This document shows, one piece after another, positions 9,690 through 20,475 of a DNA stretch of 64,000 nt (position 1 is its first letter; every line of letters begins with the position of its first letter). A program made the translations under genes and the position numbers. Origin of the DNA: Ascarosepion bandense (Eukaryota > Mollusca > Cephalopoda > Sepiida > Sepiidae); NCBI GenBank assembly GCA_037127315.1, contig JBBBDQ010000402.1, positions 1-64,000 on the forward strand. The letters run 5' to 3'. The notes under the pieces are model-generated. The model saw only the letters and a list, made by a program, of their open reading frames with translations, was not told the DNA's origin and did no database searches.

Positions 9690-10196
9690 CACTATATGCT
9701 CATATTTGTGTACCTGCTTGACTTTTATACTCCAATACATAGTTTTTGTTAATATTCCTCAACCGTTGATGGGTGCTCCTTCTCGTGGTAGTTTGTGTGG
9801 TCCAATAATTCTGAGAGCGACGCTGTTGGGAGTTCTGAACTCCTGATAGGGCCAACTTAGCAAAACGGTCGAAGACAAGGACCCAGACTAAGCGTGACCA
9901 ACACCAACGATCCCAGCGGTGGAACAAACGGATGATGGTTACAACAGATATAAACAGTTGAACCAGCGGATGTGTCAGCGGCAGTCCGTGGCAGATTTGT
10001 AACCGGGTTTTGCATGTCTCATTCTTTAAATGAGCCGCAAAAGATGGTAATGAAATCAAGGGTGTAGGTCATTTCCTGACAAGTTGGGGTCCACCTTAAA
10101 TAAATCCACGCCATCTTCTATTCTGATTTTCTTCCACCTTTAATCAACTCTTGGAAAGCCAAACGGCGATAGATAATGGATGATGAGATCATCTTC
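9690..10196. other. Unidentified, relatively GC-rich segment
   Basis: About 9760-10060 is less AT-rich than its surroundings and is open for 119 codons on minus. The predicted protein shows no motif I recognise and starts in AT-rich flank. It may be a fragment of an unrecognised repeat. I do not call a gene. Confidence 0.3.
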
Positions 10197-10279
10197 AGTA
10201 ACATAGTTTTGCGGTTGTTTTTTGTTACTACAACTTACACAGTTGTAATAACAAAAAATAACCGCAAAACTATGTTACT
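10197..10279. repeat. Long near-perfect hairpin, 39-bp arms, 5-base loop
   Basis: Left arm 10197-10235 begins AGTAACATAGTTTTGCGGTT. Right arm 10241-10279 ends AACCGCAAAACTATGTTACT. The arms pair with only two non-Watson-Crick positions, one of them G-U, around the loop TACAC. It could be a minimal fold-back (MITE-like) element or, if transcribed, a small-RNA precursor. There is no promoter evidence. Confidence 0.85.
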
Positions 10280-10536
10280 AATAATCACTGTAATTTTTTC
10301 TTCTTGCTTCAAATTAAACCTATAAAGATGATCTTTGAAGGAGACTGTAAGTACTTGGGAATACTGAAAAATGGAAAATAAGATCAACTGTAAAATTTAC
10401 AGCGCATTTCCTACATTTTTCAGTTATAATACACGAAAGATTTCCCGCGAGTAGGAACGGATTTTATTAAAAATAAACAGATATAACGTTTGCAATTGAT
10501 TCAATCTGACATGTCTAAAGAAAATTTGCTGCGTAA

Positions 10537-10537
<1 letters not shown>

Positions 10538-10567
<30 letters not shown>

Positions 10568-10600
10568 GAGAGAGAGACAGAGAGAGACAGAGAGAGAGTA
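10538..10600. repeat. (CA)n(TA)n(GA)n compound microsatellite
   Basis: Three dinucleotide tracts are adjacent. Confidence 0.95.
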
Positions 10601-11587
10601 ACATTCGATATAAGCCTCTAGTAAATGGTAGTTTTCCCTTATTTTCACTTCGCTAATTGTGTTTTGTTGGTGGTGCATACAGATGTTAGTTTTATTGACT
10701 CAAAAAGAATTCTACTTTAATGTTTTACATTTTAAATTCTGTGTTAAGAACACAATATTCAAATATTTTAGTTGTTTTTATCTGAGATTAAAATCTGCTC
10801 TATTTTTTTTTTCTCGTCTTGCTTTCTTAATCTGCCATTTGCTTCAGTTCTTATGCTCTCCTCTTTCTCTTTTTATTTTTCAGCAATCTGTGTTTTTTAC
10901 TAGTTTCAGTGTCTATACATTTCTTTTCGGTATTTTCCGTTGTACTTTTACTCAAATACAATTTTTTAATATGAATTTTTTTTTAGCTTTCTTTCAAACG
11001 AATTTCTGGTGCTACTTAAAATAGAACTTGTCCACTCGTAAAAAAAAAACAACAGGGAAATATTTGTAAGGGAAAAATGTTTATAGATTAGCCTCCATTA
11101 AACGTCATCAAGCCACGAGATTTGTCAGAATAAAAAATATTCATTTTTATTGATTTAGAGAAAAGGCTAATTTCATAATAAGGGTAGTGATTAAAATCGG
11201 AGCCTTAATTTTTAAAACAGTTATTGGGTTTTAAATTACTGTTAAGCTGTTTTTGTTATTGTTGGGGCGCTCTCCACCTTTCCACGGAAATGGACAATTC
11301 GAATCACTATATAAAATAATAGTGATTATACCTCGAGGAAGGAAGTCGAGTGAGCGAGTCAGTCGGGTATTTCCGGTATTGCACCGGAAGTGTTCTACTA
11401 TTCAATCTATCACGTCACTACGACGATATATACTAATTACCTTGTTCTGTATTCTACTAATACTTCTCTTTCCTGCCAATACACTTACTTTTATACTATA
11501 ACGTTGTTTTGTATTATTTCACATAATTCTGTTACCCGACGTAACATTTCTTTTGTTCTTTTTCTTTTTTTTTTTCTTGTTTTTTAA
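10601..11587. other. No gene seen; AT-rich
   Basis: T-rich frames here are compositional. A small TTCCGGT/ACCGGAA stem (11371-11389) sits in a slightly GC-richer patch (11340-11400). Nothing else is recognisable. Confidence 0.5.
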
Positions 11588-12042
11588 TCATTTCCCTCGA
11601 AGGAAGTTGATAATTCCACTAAGGCGCCAGAGAGTTACTGAGAATGAAAGGCTTTAGTGGGTAGAAAATACAATAGAAAGGCAGGGTTCAGAAGGACAGA
11701 AAATGACGATTGATTTTGCTTTTAAATTTTTGAAGATTTTACGTGGCAGGAAAACAAGAAATAGGAAGAGATTTTCAAGAGTGCGAAAAAAAAAATAAAA
11801 TTAGATCTTCCTGATACATCTAGCTATTTCGAAAGTAAAGCGATGAGACCTAACTGCCAATCTAGCAGATTAATAGGGTCGAGGTACCAAAGAAGAGAAT
11901 ACATTGGAACAATTGCAATCAAAATATTTATAAAAAGAAAGTGACTAAAATATTGATTATAGAAATTCTTCTTAGAATTTTATCGAGACTCTCGGAATTT
12001 ATAGTAGAAGCAGAAAGCCAGATATGGCAGCAATATACAAGG
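11588..12042 (-). mobile_element. LINE-J 3' part, split by SINE insertions (distal half)
   Basis: On minus this matches the C terminus and 3' UTR of LINE-J: the CCATATCTGGCTTTCTGC region equals the CIEYCCHIWSG segment, and a tail with TTAATCATTTCCCTC on plus lies at 11585. Homology stops near 12042 and resumes at 12745, so SINEs S2 and S3 lie between the halves. Confidence 0.75.
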
Positions 12043-12044
12043 AT

Positions 12045-12357
12045 ACCTTTAGTATTTGTCTATATTTCTGAGATGAGGTAGTATTTACAGTATTTAAATT
12101 ATTCAAACTATTGTCCTCATCTTTGTTGCCATCTTCAGGTGCTAGGAATTTCGAATCGAAACCTTTACTGCAATCACTGGGGTATATGAACTTCATTCCT
12201 TGCCTAATGCCTCTTCTGGAAGTCATGAGATCTTCCTCTAACTCTGTAAGTTACTTGTTCACCACTGCTGTAGCCCGGCACCGAACTCACAACTCTTTGG
12301 GTTAAGTCACAGGAACTAACCAAAGTTTATATCCACTGGGTCATGTGTCCTTAAGGA
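12045..12357 (-). mobile_element. SINE family S2, complete copy
   Basis: On minus: ACCCAGTGGATATAAAC (A-box-like, about 12345), GTGAGTTCGGTGCCGGGC (B-box-like, about 12270), body with CACCTGAAGATGGCAACAAA, GATGAGGACAATAGTTTGAA, and end CTCATCTCAGAAATATAGAC. It is the clearest S2 copy and defines the order head, body, tail used to call the other copies. It interrupts LINE-J. Confidence 0.75.
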
Positions 12358-12524
12358 TACCTGTCTACTATGAACATGCACATCTTCGTTTGTTCAACAC
12401 TCCCAAAACCCACCTGTGGTCTATGCTGAGCGAACCCTAGTTACAGTTTCTGGGAGATAGCACGTTATCTAGCATGATAAGCAGTCTAATCAAGGCCAGG
12501 ACACTGAAACCATCGGTCACGTGT

Positions 12525-12744
12525 TAGTACAACCATCGACATCTACCCAATTTCACTCACAAGTCTTGTGTCAACCCGTGGTATGATTTCCAGGCATTTT
12601 TTGAAGGTTCCGCACGCTGGTATCGCCATCCTCCAGACTGATGACATAAAGAAGTCACCTTTCTGACGAATCGATCATGGTGAGATTCGATCTCAGGGCT
12701 CATGATCAGAAAACAAATGGTCTAATCACTCGGCCATAGACTAT
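12525..12744 (-). mobile_element. SINE family S3, tRNA head plus GGGTAGA core
   Basis: On minus, TATGGCCGAGTGATTAGACC (A-box-like) and GAGATCGAATCTCACC (B-box-like) form the head. After about 100 bases comes CCACGGGTTGACACAAGAC then TTGTGAGTGAAATTGGGTAG. The same head-to-core arrangement is present at 61998-62393 on plus, and the core again at 62943-63062. A conserved central domain shared by independent insertions is typical of a SINE superfamily. I suspect a known cephalopod-type SINE core but cannot verify it. Confidence 0.7.
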
Positions 12745-12954
12745 ATATTTTGACGAGGAAAACTCTTTCGCACAATGAACCAAATTTCTTTGAATATGAC
12801 CTAGCAATTGATTCAATATATTCACTTACTTCAATGTCAGTGAAAAACTTGAGACCAAGCAGGAGGAGGCAATGAGTTACTCTATTGGGGTTAGCATCAG
12901 CCATACAAAAGTGGCGCTGTATGATGATTATAAGATAAACCATTTTTTGCTCTA
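12745..12954 (-). mobile_element. LINE-J, split copy (proximal half)
   Basis: Minus frames contain LLLLGLKFFTDIEVSEYIES then IARSYSKKFGSLCE, matching the LRLLGLTLSADLKWNDYIES segment after the RT palm in the 17.9-19.5 kb copy. It continues into 11588-12042 across the SINE insertions. Confidence 0.75.
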
Positions 12955-13258
12955 AATGTCATGTTCTTTTGTTGCAAGAATTCCCATCGTGATGAATACT
13001 CTAGACGTCACTTGGTTTTGGTGGAAGAATTTTCAGAAGCATCCAGACGTTATTTTTGGTGCAAGAGTTTACACCATGATAACTGTTCCAAACATCTCTT
13101 GGTTTTGGTGGAATTAATTTTCCCATCATAATTGTTCAAGATAACACTTTCTTTGCAAGAATTCCTTCCGTGCAAAAATGATTTCCATAAAAACTGCTCC
13201 AGACATCTATTGGTTTAAGTAGAAAGTTTTCCATCAGCATAACTGCTCCAGATCTCGA
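12955..13258 (+). repeat. ~49-bp minisatellite, first block
   Basis: About six diverged units of the type GCTCCAGACGTCACTTGG, TTTTGGTGGAAGAATTTTC, ACCAGCATAACT. The block 13015-13255 resembles 17040-17245 unit by unit, including the odd AATTAATTTTCCCATCAT and TTCCTTCCGTGCAA variants. This indicates duplication of a multi-unit segment. Confidence 0.85.
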
Positions 13259-13261
13259 ATC

Positions 13262-15258
13262 CCCTGACCACCCATACATATGTCTCCATCTTTCACTTCT
13301 CAAATCGGTTAGCTATCTTTTCTTTCTGTATGTTTTCTTTCTGTTCCCCTTCCTCTCCAGAGTACTCCCTGCTTGACAGTATCTCTAACAATATAGATAA
13401 GGCTACTTCCTCCCACCCATTCGCTAACATATTTGTGTTCCTAGATCTTAACACCCATTATGCCAAGTGGCTAGAAGACTCTGTCACTGATTCTGCTGGC
13501 ATTCACGACATGAACTTTGCTATTTCACAATCTCTTACGTAAGTGGTCGATTTCCCCACGAGCTTTCCCAGTATCACGCTTCTCTATTAAATCTCTTCTT
13601 CACCTATGTATCTGACTCCTGTCAAGTCCCGCAGCTCTATTAATATCTCTCTTCACTCTCACTCTCCCCAGGAGCCTAATGAAAAAAAGTGCCGCTGAAC
13701 TCTTCTCCGTCCTCTCTAAACTATAATTACTGTCTCTCTGCTTCCTCTTTTCCTGCCTGCTGGAAGTCCTCTTCTGTGGTTCCTGTATTTAAGAACACAG
13801 AGGAACCCTCGGACCCTGTCAGCCTCCTACCAATATTCGGGAAAGTGTTCGAGGGTATTATCAATGCTGAAATCAACATCTTACAGCCCATAAACTATTG
13901 TCAGAGAGACAGTATGGCTTCCGCTTTGCCAGGTCTACTGCCGATATGATAACGACCATCACCGAGTACATATACCAGGCCCTCGATAAGTCCGGTGAAG
14001 CTCGTGCTGTTGCCCTGGATATCTCCGAAGCATTTGATAGTGTTTGGCACGCTGGCCTTCTATGCAAGCTACAGGGTTAGGTTTTCACTGGACGTTTGCT
14101 TTATTATCCAATCTTTCCTATCAAACCGCATAACGAAGGTCGCCTTGAACGGGAATATCTCCACATCCTACCACACGAAAGCTGGTGTCCCCCCAAGGCT
14201 CTACCCTAGTCTCGACAATCTTTCTGATCCAAATAAACGACCTCTCTGACATGATCAAATCCCAAGTAAGCATCTACGCTGATGGCAGTACCATTTACTC
14301 CCGTCTCATTAAGAAATCTGGCAAGGCGGCCAAAGATAATCTCGCTGCTATTATCGAGAAGGACCTCCACTCTGTGGTAGACAGGGGTAAGAAATGTTTT
14401 GTAAATTTTAATGCTTCTAAAATAAAACTGCTGTCAACCACCACATGCAGTCTCTCCTACCCACTCTCATCAGTATGGACCAAGCGAATCTCTCTGAAAG
14501 CAATACACTGCGCCTTCTTGGTCTCACCCTCTCTTCCGATCTCAAGTGGAACCATTACATTGAATCAATAGCTAAATCGACTGCTAGGAAGGTTGAATCG
14601 GGCCAGGAAATTTTTCTCACCTGAATCTATCTTGCACATATACAAATAAACCATCCGACCTTGCATTGAATAATGTTGTCATATCTGGTCGGGCGCCCCT
14701 GCCATTCATCTCATGGTTCTTGACAGGCTCCAGAGGATGTGTCTATTCTACAAATATTTTCATGGTTACTGCTCCAACGAGCTTAGTTCACTGATGCCCC
14801 CTCCACAATAATTTAGTCGAGCAACCAGGCTGGCAACAAGTTCTCACTCTTTTAAAGTTAAATCAACTAAATGCAGACAACACTTCTACTACTCCATCAG
14901 CTTCCTTTCTCACACTTCCCGCCTGTGTAACTTCTTTCCGTATTCTTGCTTCTCTGAATCTTCTACAATCTCCAAGAACTTAAATGCAATGTCAATTCCC
15001 TTCTCCTTTCCACTTAACTCCAGTCCTTTCCTCGTCCTTTCCCATCACCTCGTGTATCTTGTTCTTTTCCTTTCTCACTCTACCCTCGCAACTGTCTTCA
15101 CACTGGTATTCTCATCTTTTTCTTGTCCTTTATCCGACACTCCTTCGTCTTTCTTTTCGCTCATTTTCTGCCTAAACTGTCATTCTTCTCTTATGTAGCC
15201 CTCTGCGCACCAGTGGCGGTACCACCTTGCTTGGTGTGAAACGATTTTAAAAAATCAC
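13262..15258 (+). mobile_element. LINE-J, plus-strand degenerate copy
   Basis: The order on plus is: endonuclease piece (FANIFVFLDLNTHYAKWLED, 13330-13542), a deletion to the RT fingers (13689-13949), the RT core (YGFRFARSTADMI, LDISEAFDSVWHAG, 13898-14080) and a palm region with IYADGSTIYSR in place of YADD (14185-14571). Thumb/C-terminal remnants follow to about 14990, then a 3' tail with CCTTGCTTGGTGTGAAACG at 15220-15244. The catalytic second Asp is changed to Gly, and frames shift several times. Dead. Confidence 0.85.
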
Positions 15259-15271
15259 TCAGTAGATATTC

Positions 15272-15545
15272 CTGAATAGTAGAGAGTGGAGTTGGAAGAG
15301 AATTTCCGAGCAAATTCTGCTTTATCAGCAGTAGATAATAATATATCAAACTGATTTAAAAGAGTGGGGGCTGAGGATTTGCTTTAGTTCAACACTCTTA
15401 CAGAGCCGCCTCTAATCTCTGGCATCGAAAGTTGTCTTACAGAGCTGCCTTTAACCCCTTGCTTCCAAAACTGTGAGAGACAGTATGGTGTCTCATTCTA
15501 TCAGCATCGCTTACATTTATTATGAACAAAGATGTGCTTGTTATT
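15272..15545 (-). mobile_element. LINE-J internal fragment, opposite orientation
   Basis: The minus strand matches the endonuclease-RT linker of LINE-J: plus TTACAGAGCCGCC strings correspond to 19630-19650. It abuts the tail of the plus copy, so two LINE-J pieces converge tail to middle. Confidence 0.7.
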
Positions 15546-16149
15546 ATCCGACCTGACATATTGGTGTATCTGGAAGAAGTGATTACTGTGAAATGACTGC
15601 ATAATTTTATACTATCTCGAAAGTTTCGATGTTGGCTTTCACCTATGAAAATACCTAAATTAGTCCTAACAAGAAGTTTTTTTTAATCATATCACCCCGA
15701 GCAAGGCGGTAATGCCACTGATATGCAGAAGGCTACATAAGAATAAAAAGATTAAGTAGAAGAGAGTGAAGAGGAAGACGAACCAGTTAGAAAGGAGCAA
15801 GAGAAGGATGGGAATACAGGTGTGATGACAGTTGCAAAGGTGGAGAGAAAGGAAAGGTATACGGGGTGGTGAAAGAACTAGCGTCTAGTGGTTAATTAAG
15901 TTTGGTAATAAAAAGATATCCTGTGAATACGGGGTTCTTGACTGATTAGCGAGTGAATAGAAATATCAACAGGCACCAAGGGAAGAGATATAAACCTCCA
16001 TAAGAAGTCGATGAAGATTTAAGGGACAGATCAAAATAATAAATTTTGGAAATGCAATTAAAACACTTATATCTGTATTTGTCTAAATATTCTAATATTT
16101 AAAACTTTTAAAATTTTGTTTCCAGTGAGAACATATATTTGACACTAGA
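15546..16149. other. LINE-J 3' UTR fragment within unassigned sequence
   Basis: 15680-15890 is a minus-strand LINE-J tail: a T-run, AATCATATCACCCCGAGCAA, GGCGGTAATGCCACTGATAT and on to GACGAACCAGTTAGAAAGGA. It is closely matched by 21518-21735. The rest (15546-15680 and 15890-16149) shows nothing recognisable. Confidence 0.7.
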
Positions 16150-17560
16150 CTTCCGTGATTTCACTGTCCCAGACAGCATTTGACTTTAGTATGACTTTAA
16201 GCATAAACGTTCCAGATTTAACTCATTTTCGATATAAGAATTCCCACATTGATAAAAGCTCCAGACGTCACCTATTTTAGTGGAAGAATTCCCAAAGGCA
16301 TAAGACTTCAGGTGCCACTTCTGTTTGGTGCAAGGATTTCCAATATGATAAGTGCTCTCACAAGAATTCTCACCACCATAAATGCTTCAGATGCCACATC
16401 CTTTTGGTGCAAGAATTGCCAACATGAAAATGATCTTTTGATATTGGGCAAAGAATTTTCCCCAGCATCTCACTTCCATTTGATGCAAGAATTTCTACCT
16501 TGATAACTGCACCAGACGTCACCTGGTTTTGGTGGAAGAATTCCTAACATAATTATTCTCAATGTCACTCAATTTTGGTGCAAGAATTCCCACCATGGAA
16601 TTAGTCCAAACATCTTTTGGGTTTGATGGAAGAACTGTCACCAGCATAACTGCTGCAGATAGCACTTGCTTTTAGTGGAAAAAATTCCCATAACGATAAC
16701 TGCTTTAGATATCTATGGTTTTTTTTTGGGGGGGGGAAGAATTTTCACTATCTTAACTGATCCAGATGTTGCATTCTTTGATTGCAAGAATTCTCATCAT
16801 GATAACTGCTCCATACGTCTCTTACTTTAGGTGGAATAATTTTCACCAGCATAACTACTGCAATTGTAACTTTTTATGCAAGAATTACCACCATAATAAA
16901 CGTCACTAGATGCTGATGGAAGTATCTTCAACAGCAAAACTGCTTCAAATGTCACTTCTTCATGATTTAAGTGTTCCCAACATGATGAATCGTTTTTTCT
17001 CCAGATGACACGTCTTTCTCATTGTGATAAATGCTGCATATATCATTTGGTTCTGGCGGGAGAATTTTCAGAAGCATGACTGTTCCAAACATCTCTTAGT
17101 TTTGGTGAAATTAATTTTACCATCATAAATGCTCAAGATACCACTCTTTTGCTAGAACTCCTTCCGTGCAAGGATTTCTTCCATGAAAACTGCTCCAGAT
17201 ATCTATTGGTTTCAGTAGAAAATCTCCCATCGGTATAACTGTTCCAGATATCACTTCATTTTGGAAGAAAAGAAAGTCATTTCTGGAGCTTAATAAATTC
17301 TCCAAACGTCACTTGGTTTTGGTGGAAGAATTTTCGCGAAGATAACTGCTCCAGATGCCACTTGCAAGAATTTTCACTATTATAATTACTACAGACGTCT
17401 ATTGGTTTTGGCGTAAGAATTTTCACTAACATAAAAGCACCAGATATCACTTCTCTTTGGCACAAGAATTTCCAAGATCATAAAGACTCCAGATATCACT
17501 TTGTTTTGGTGGATGAATTTTCACCGGCATAGCTGCTACAGATATCACTTACTTATGGTT
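16150..17560 (+). repeat. ~49-bp minisatellite, main forward block
   Basis: Roughly 28 diverged units alternate between two versions: one with GGTGCAAGAATTCCCACCAT and one with GGTGGAAGAATTTTCACCAG. Both lead to ATAACTGCTCCAGA. All read in the same direction until about 17560, where orientation flips. Confidence 0.9.
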
Positions 17561-17562
17561 TA

Positions 17563-17730
17563 AGTTGTAACAAAAGGAAGTGATATCTGGAGGAGTTATA
17601 ATGGTGAAAATTCTTCCAGAAAAACCATGTGGCATCTAGAGCAGTTATTATTTTAAGAATTCTTGCGCCAAAAAAGTGACATCTGAAGAGGCTATGCTGG
17701 TGATTTGTCTTCCACCAACATCAAGAGACT
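17563..17730 (-). repeat. Same minisatellite, inverted block
   Basis: Units here read as the complement (AAGTGATATCTGGAGGAGTT, AAAATTCTTCCAGAAAAACC, AGAATTCTTGCGCC). The flip is head-to-head with the forward array. Confidence 0.88.
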
Positions 17731-17928
17731 TCTTTTTTTTTTTTTTTAATCATCTCACCCCAAGCAAGGCATTCCACTGCCACTATTGCGCATGGGGCTA
17801 CATAAGGGAAGGTAAAGAGAATGAGTGGTTAGACATAGGGAATGTCAGGAGGAAGGTGACAGATGAGTAAGGATAGCGAGGATGAGGGTTGGGCAGATGG
17901 GAGGAGTGTTTGATAGAATGGGAGCAGG

Positions 17929-19554
17929 TTAGTGTGTTAGGAGGTGTCTATTGACCTTACATTTAAACTCCTGGAGATTGTAGCCGTCGGGGAAGCAATC
18001 GTTTGGAAGAGAATTCCACAGTCGGGAAGTGCGAGAAAAGAAATTGTTGGAGTAGAAGTTACGGCTGCATTTTATCGGTTTCACTGTAAAAGGGTGGGAT
18101 CTAGTTGCTAATCTAGTATCTCGTGAAAATTGGTATTTAGGGGGCACTAGTGATCTAAGTTCATCGGAGCAGAAGCCGTGGAAGTATTTATAGAAGAGAC
18201 ACAGGGAAGCCACGTCGCGCCGGTGGGAGAGAGACTGCAGGCGGTCTGCCAAGTCGGTATCTATCACATTACAGACCCTCCTCTGAACCTTATCGAGAAG
18301 CCCGAGGAGAACAGCAGGGGCACCCGACCAGATATGGCAGCAGTATTCAATGCACGGGCGGATGGTAGATTTATAAATGTGCAGGATAGATTTAGACGGA
18401 AAAAACTTCCGGGCCCTACACAGAGAACCGACTTTCATAGCAGCGGATTTAGCAATGGATTCGATATAGTCATTCCATTTGAGGTCCGCTGAAAGTGTGA
18501 GACCAAGGAGGCGTAGTGTTTTACTCTCTGGGAGGCAAGCCTGGTCCATGCTAATGGGAGGTAGGTGAGATTGTCGATGATGGTTAATTGAGAGTAGCTT
18601 CGTTTTAGAAGCATTAAAATTTACTAGCCATTTCTTACCCCAGTCCAATATGGATTGGAGGTCTTTTTCAATCTCGGCTGCGAGGTTAGCTTTGACGCCT
18701 ACACTAGATTTTTGTAGGAGGCGAGAGTAAACTGTGGTGTCATCGGCGTACAAACCTATTTGGGCTCTTATGGAATCAGGGAGATCATTAATGTATATCA
18801 GGAAGAGTGTAGAACCTAAGATGGAGCCTTGTGGAACACCTGCGTTTGTATGGTAGTTCTGAGAGGCATGTCCGTTTAATACCACCTTCATTGTGCGTTT
18901 AGAGAGGAATGACTGGATTAGTTCAAACAAATGTCCAGTTATTCCATAGCTCCGCAGTTTACATAGAAGGCCAGCATGCCAAACTCTGTCGAACGCCTTA
19001 GATATATCCAATGCAACGGTTCGGGCTTCGCCATTCCTGTCGAGTGCCTGGTATATGTACTCGGTGATGGTCGTTAGCATATCAGCAGTAGACCTGGTGA
19101 AGCGGAAACCATATTGCTTGTCCGAGAGGAGCCTGTGTGCTGTGAGATGCTGAACCACCTCGGCGTTGATAATGGCTTCGAACACTTTGCCAAAGATCGG
19201 AAGAAGGCTGATAGGGCGGTAATTTGCAGGGTCAGAGGGTTCTCCAGTGTTTTTAAATATAGGAACTACAGAGGAAGATTTCCAACAGGCAGGAAAGCAG
19301 GAAACAGATAGGCAGAGGTTGTAGAGCTTAGAAAGGACAGAGGAGCGTTCAGGGGCACATTTCTTTAAGACTATGGTTGGGATTCCGTCACCACCGCTCG
19401 CTTTGTGAGGGTCAAGTTTTAAGATTATCTTAGAGACAAGCGAAGGTGTAATGTGGACATCATTCAGTTGTGCCTCGGTTCTAGGTGAGAAGTCGGGTGT
19501 AAAACTCCAGACGAGTCCAGACTCGAACTGTTCGAGAATCTGCGGGCAAAGCAT
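17929..19554 (-). CDS. LINE-J reverse transcriptase (541 aa frame)
   Basis: It copies element RNA into DNA at a nicked target. Motifs in order: KASGGDGIP (51-59), NYRPISLLPIFGK (111-123), DKQYGFRFTRSTAD (145-158), ALDISKAFDRVWHAG (181-195), GVPQGSILGSTLF (239-251), catalytic YADD (269-272) and NASKTKLLS (314-322). A thumb and a RPCIEYCCHIWSG segment (about 410-425) follow, as in Jockey/CR1-like proteins. The first Met is internal: the true protein would be continuous with the endonuclease frame, with which it overlaps (19464-19554) because of one frameshift. No C-terminal RNase H is visible. Confidence 0.9.
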   Translation of the reverse strand: MLCPQILEQFESGLVWSFTPDFSPRTEAQLNDVHITPSLVSKIILKLDPHKASGGDGIPTIVLKKCAPERSSVLSKLYNLCLSVSCFPACWKSSSVVPIFKNTGEPSDPANYRPISLLPIFGKVFEAIINAEVVQHLTAHRLLSDKQYGFRFTRSTADMLTTITEYIYQALDRNGEARTVALDISKAFDRVWHAGLLCKLRSYGITGHLFELIQSFLSKRTMKVVLNGHASQNYHTNAGVPQGSILGSTLFLIYINDLPDSIRAQIGLYADDTTVYSRLLQKSSVGVKANLAAEIEKDLQSILDWGKKWLVNFNASKTKLLSINHHRQSHLPPISMDQACLPESKTLRLLGLTLSADLKWNDYIESIAKSAAMKVGSLCRARKFFPSKSILHIYKSTIRPCIEYCCHIWSGAPAVLLGLLDKVQRRVCNVIDTDLADRLQSLSHRRDVASLCLFYKYFHGFCSDELRSLVPPKYQFSRDTRLATRSHPFTVKPIKCSRNFYSNNFFSRTSRLWNSLPNDCFPDGYNLQEFKCKVNRHLLTH

Positions 19555-20342
19555 TCAGCCTTATCTGCTGGGGAGGTGAGGACCTCAAATTTGTTGATTA
19601 GCGGGGGTATTGTGGACTTGCTCTTGTTAAGTACTCTTTTACAGAGTCGCCAGTAGTCTTTAGAGCCGAATTTAGAGCATGCTATGCGTTGCTTCATTCT
19701 GGAAGCAAACAACATCTTAGCTTCGTTAAGTATCCTTTTACACTTATTACGAGCTGAAGTGAAAAGGCGCCTGTTTTGTTCCGACGCGTAGTTACGATAG
19801 AGTCGGAAGAAATGATTCCGGTGGGCTATGGCAAAAGAACAAGCGGGTGAGAACCATGGAGACGAATGAAATTTAAGCTGGAATTTCCTAGCAGAGATGA
19901 AGGCATCGATGCCAGCCTTAACCCAGGAGGAGACCTCGGATGCACATTCTTCGATGGGAAGACTAAAGACGTTGTTCCAAGGGATGTCACAGAGGAAGTC
20001 TCGGAACGAATCCCAGTCTGCTCTTTGATAGCAGTAGGATATTCTACTTGTCTGGGTTTCATGGGTCGGGCGGGAGTGGAGTGAAATATTGACGGACACT
20101 ACAGTGTGGTCAGAGTTTCCGAGTGGGCAGAGTTGTCTGGTAGTGCAAGAGTCTGGGATGGAAGTGAAGCAGAGGTCTAGAAGTGAGTCCCTTCCGTTAG
20201 GGTTGTCGGAGAAACGCGTGGGGAAGTCCACTACTTGTGTAAGGGATTGGGTGATTGAAAAGTTCATGGTGTGGACACCAGCAGGGTCAGTGACAGCGTT
20301 CTTCAGCCACTTGGTGTGGTGGGCGTTAAAGTCACCAAACAC
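19464..20342 (-). CDS. LINE-J AP endonuclease, C-terminal part (292 aa frame)
   Basis: This is the target-nicking domain, N-terminally truncated. MFGDFNAHHTKWL (1-13) holds the D-x-N-A motif, LLDLCFTSIPDS (54-65) precedes it to LCPLGNSDHTVVSV (71-84) with the catalytic SDH. The rest is the linker to RT with YWRLCKRVLNKSKSTIPP. It ends in a frameshift about 30 codons into the overlap with the RT frame. The apparent start Met is internal to the domain. Confidence 0.88.
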   Translation of the reverse strand: MFGDFNAHHTKWLKNAVTDPAGVHTMNFSITQSLTQVVDFPTRFSDNPNGRDSLLDLCFTSIPDSCTTRQLCPLGNSDHTVVSVNISLHSRPTHETQTSRISYCYQRADWDSFRDFLCDIPWNNVFSLPIEECASEVSSWVKAGIDAFISARKFQLKFHSSPWFSPACSFAIAHRNHFFRLYRNYASEQNRRLFTSARNKCKRILNEAKMLFASRMKQRIACSKFGSKDYWRLCKRVLNKSKSTIPPLINKFEVLTSPADKAECFARRFSNSSSLDSSGVLHPTSHLEPRHN

Positions 20343-20398
20343 GAATACATGGGCAGAGGGATGGGAAGAAATGGCTTTGTCAATATTGTTATCATCTT

Positions 20399-20475
20399 AG
20401 GAATTCTTGGAGGAAAATGAAGTGACATCTGGAGCAGTTATGCTAGTGGAACTTTTTCTATTTAAACCAATTAAT
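20399..20475 (-). repeat. ~49-bp minisatellite, inverted, upstream of LINE-J
   Basis: It reads AGGAATTCTTGGAGGAAAAT then GAAGTGACATCTGGAGCAG, the complement of array units. LINE-J therefore lies in inverted array DNA on both sides. Confidence 0.8.

Larger units (their letters stand above)
17733..20398 (-). mobile_element. LINE-J, best-preserved copy, 5'-truncated
   Basis: A poly(A) tail (plus T-run 17733-17747) and the family 3' end CCTTGCTTGGGGTGAGATG on minus are followed upstream by a 541-codon RT frame and a 292-codon endonuclease frame. The 5' end is lost within the endonuclease at the NNIDKA region, near 20395. It lies in the inverted minisatellite block. The long open frames make this the youngest LINE-J here. 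Clade is unresolved within Jockey/CR1/L2-type LINEs. Confidence 0.9.

Noticed and set aside
9700..10059. 119-codon minus-strand frame as a host gene
   Set aside because: No motif, no splice or promoter support, and a plausible chance length in a GC-richer patch.
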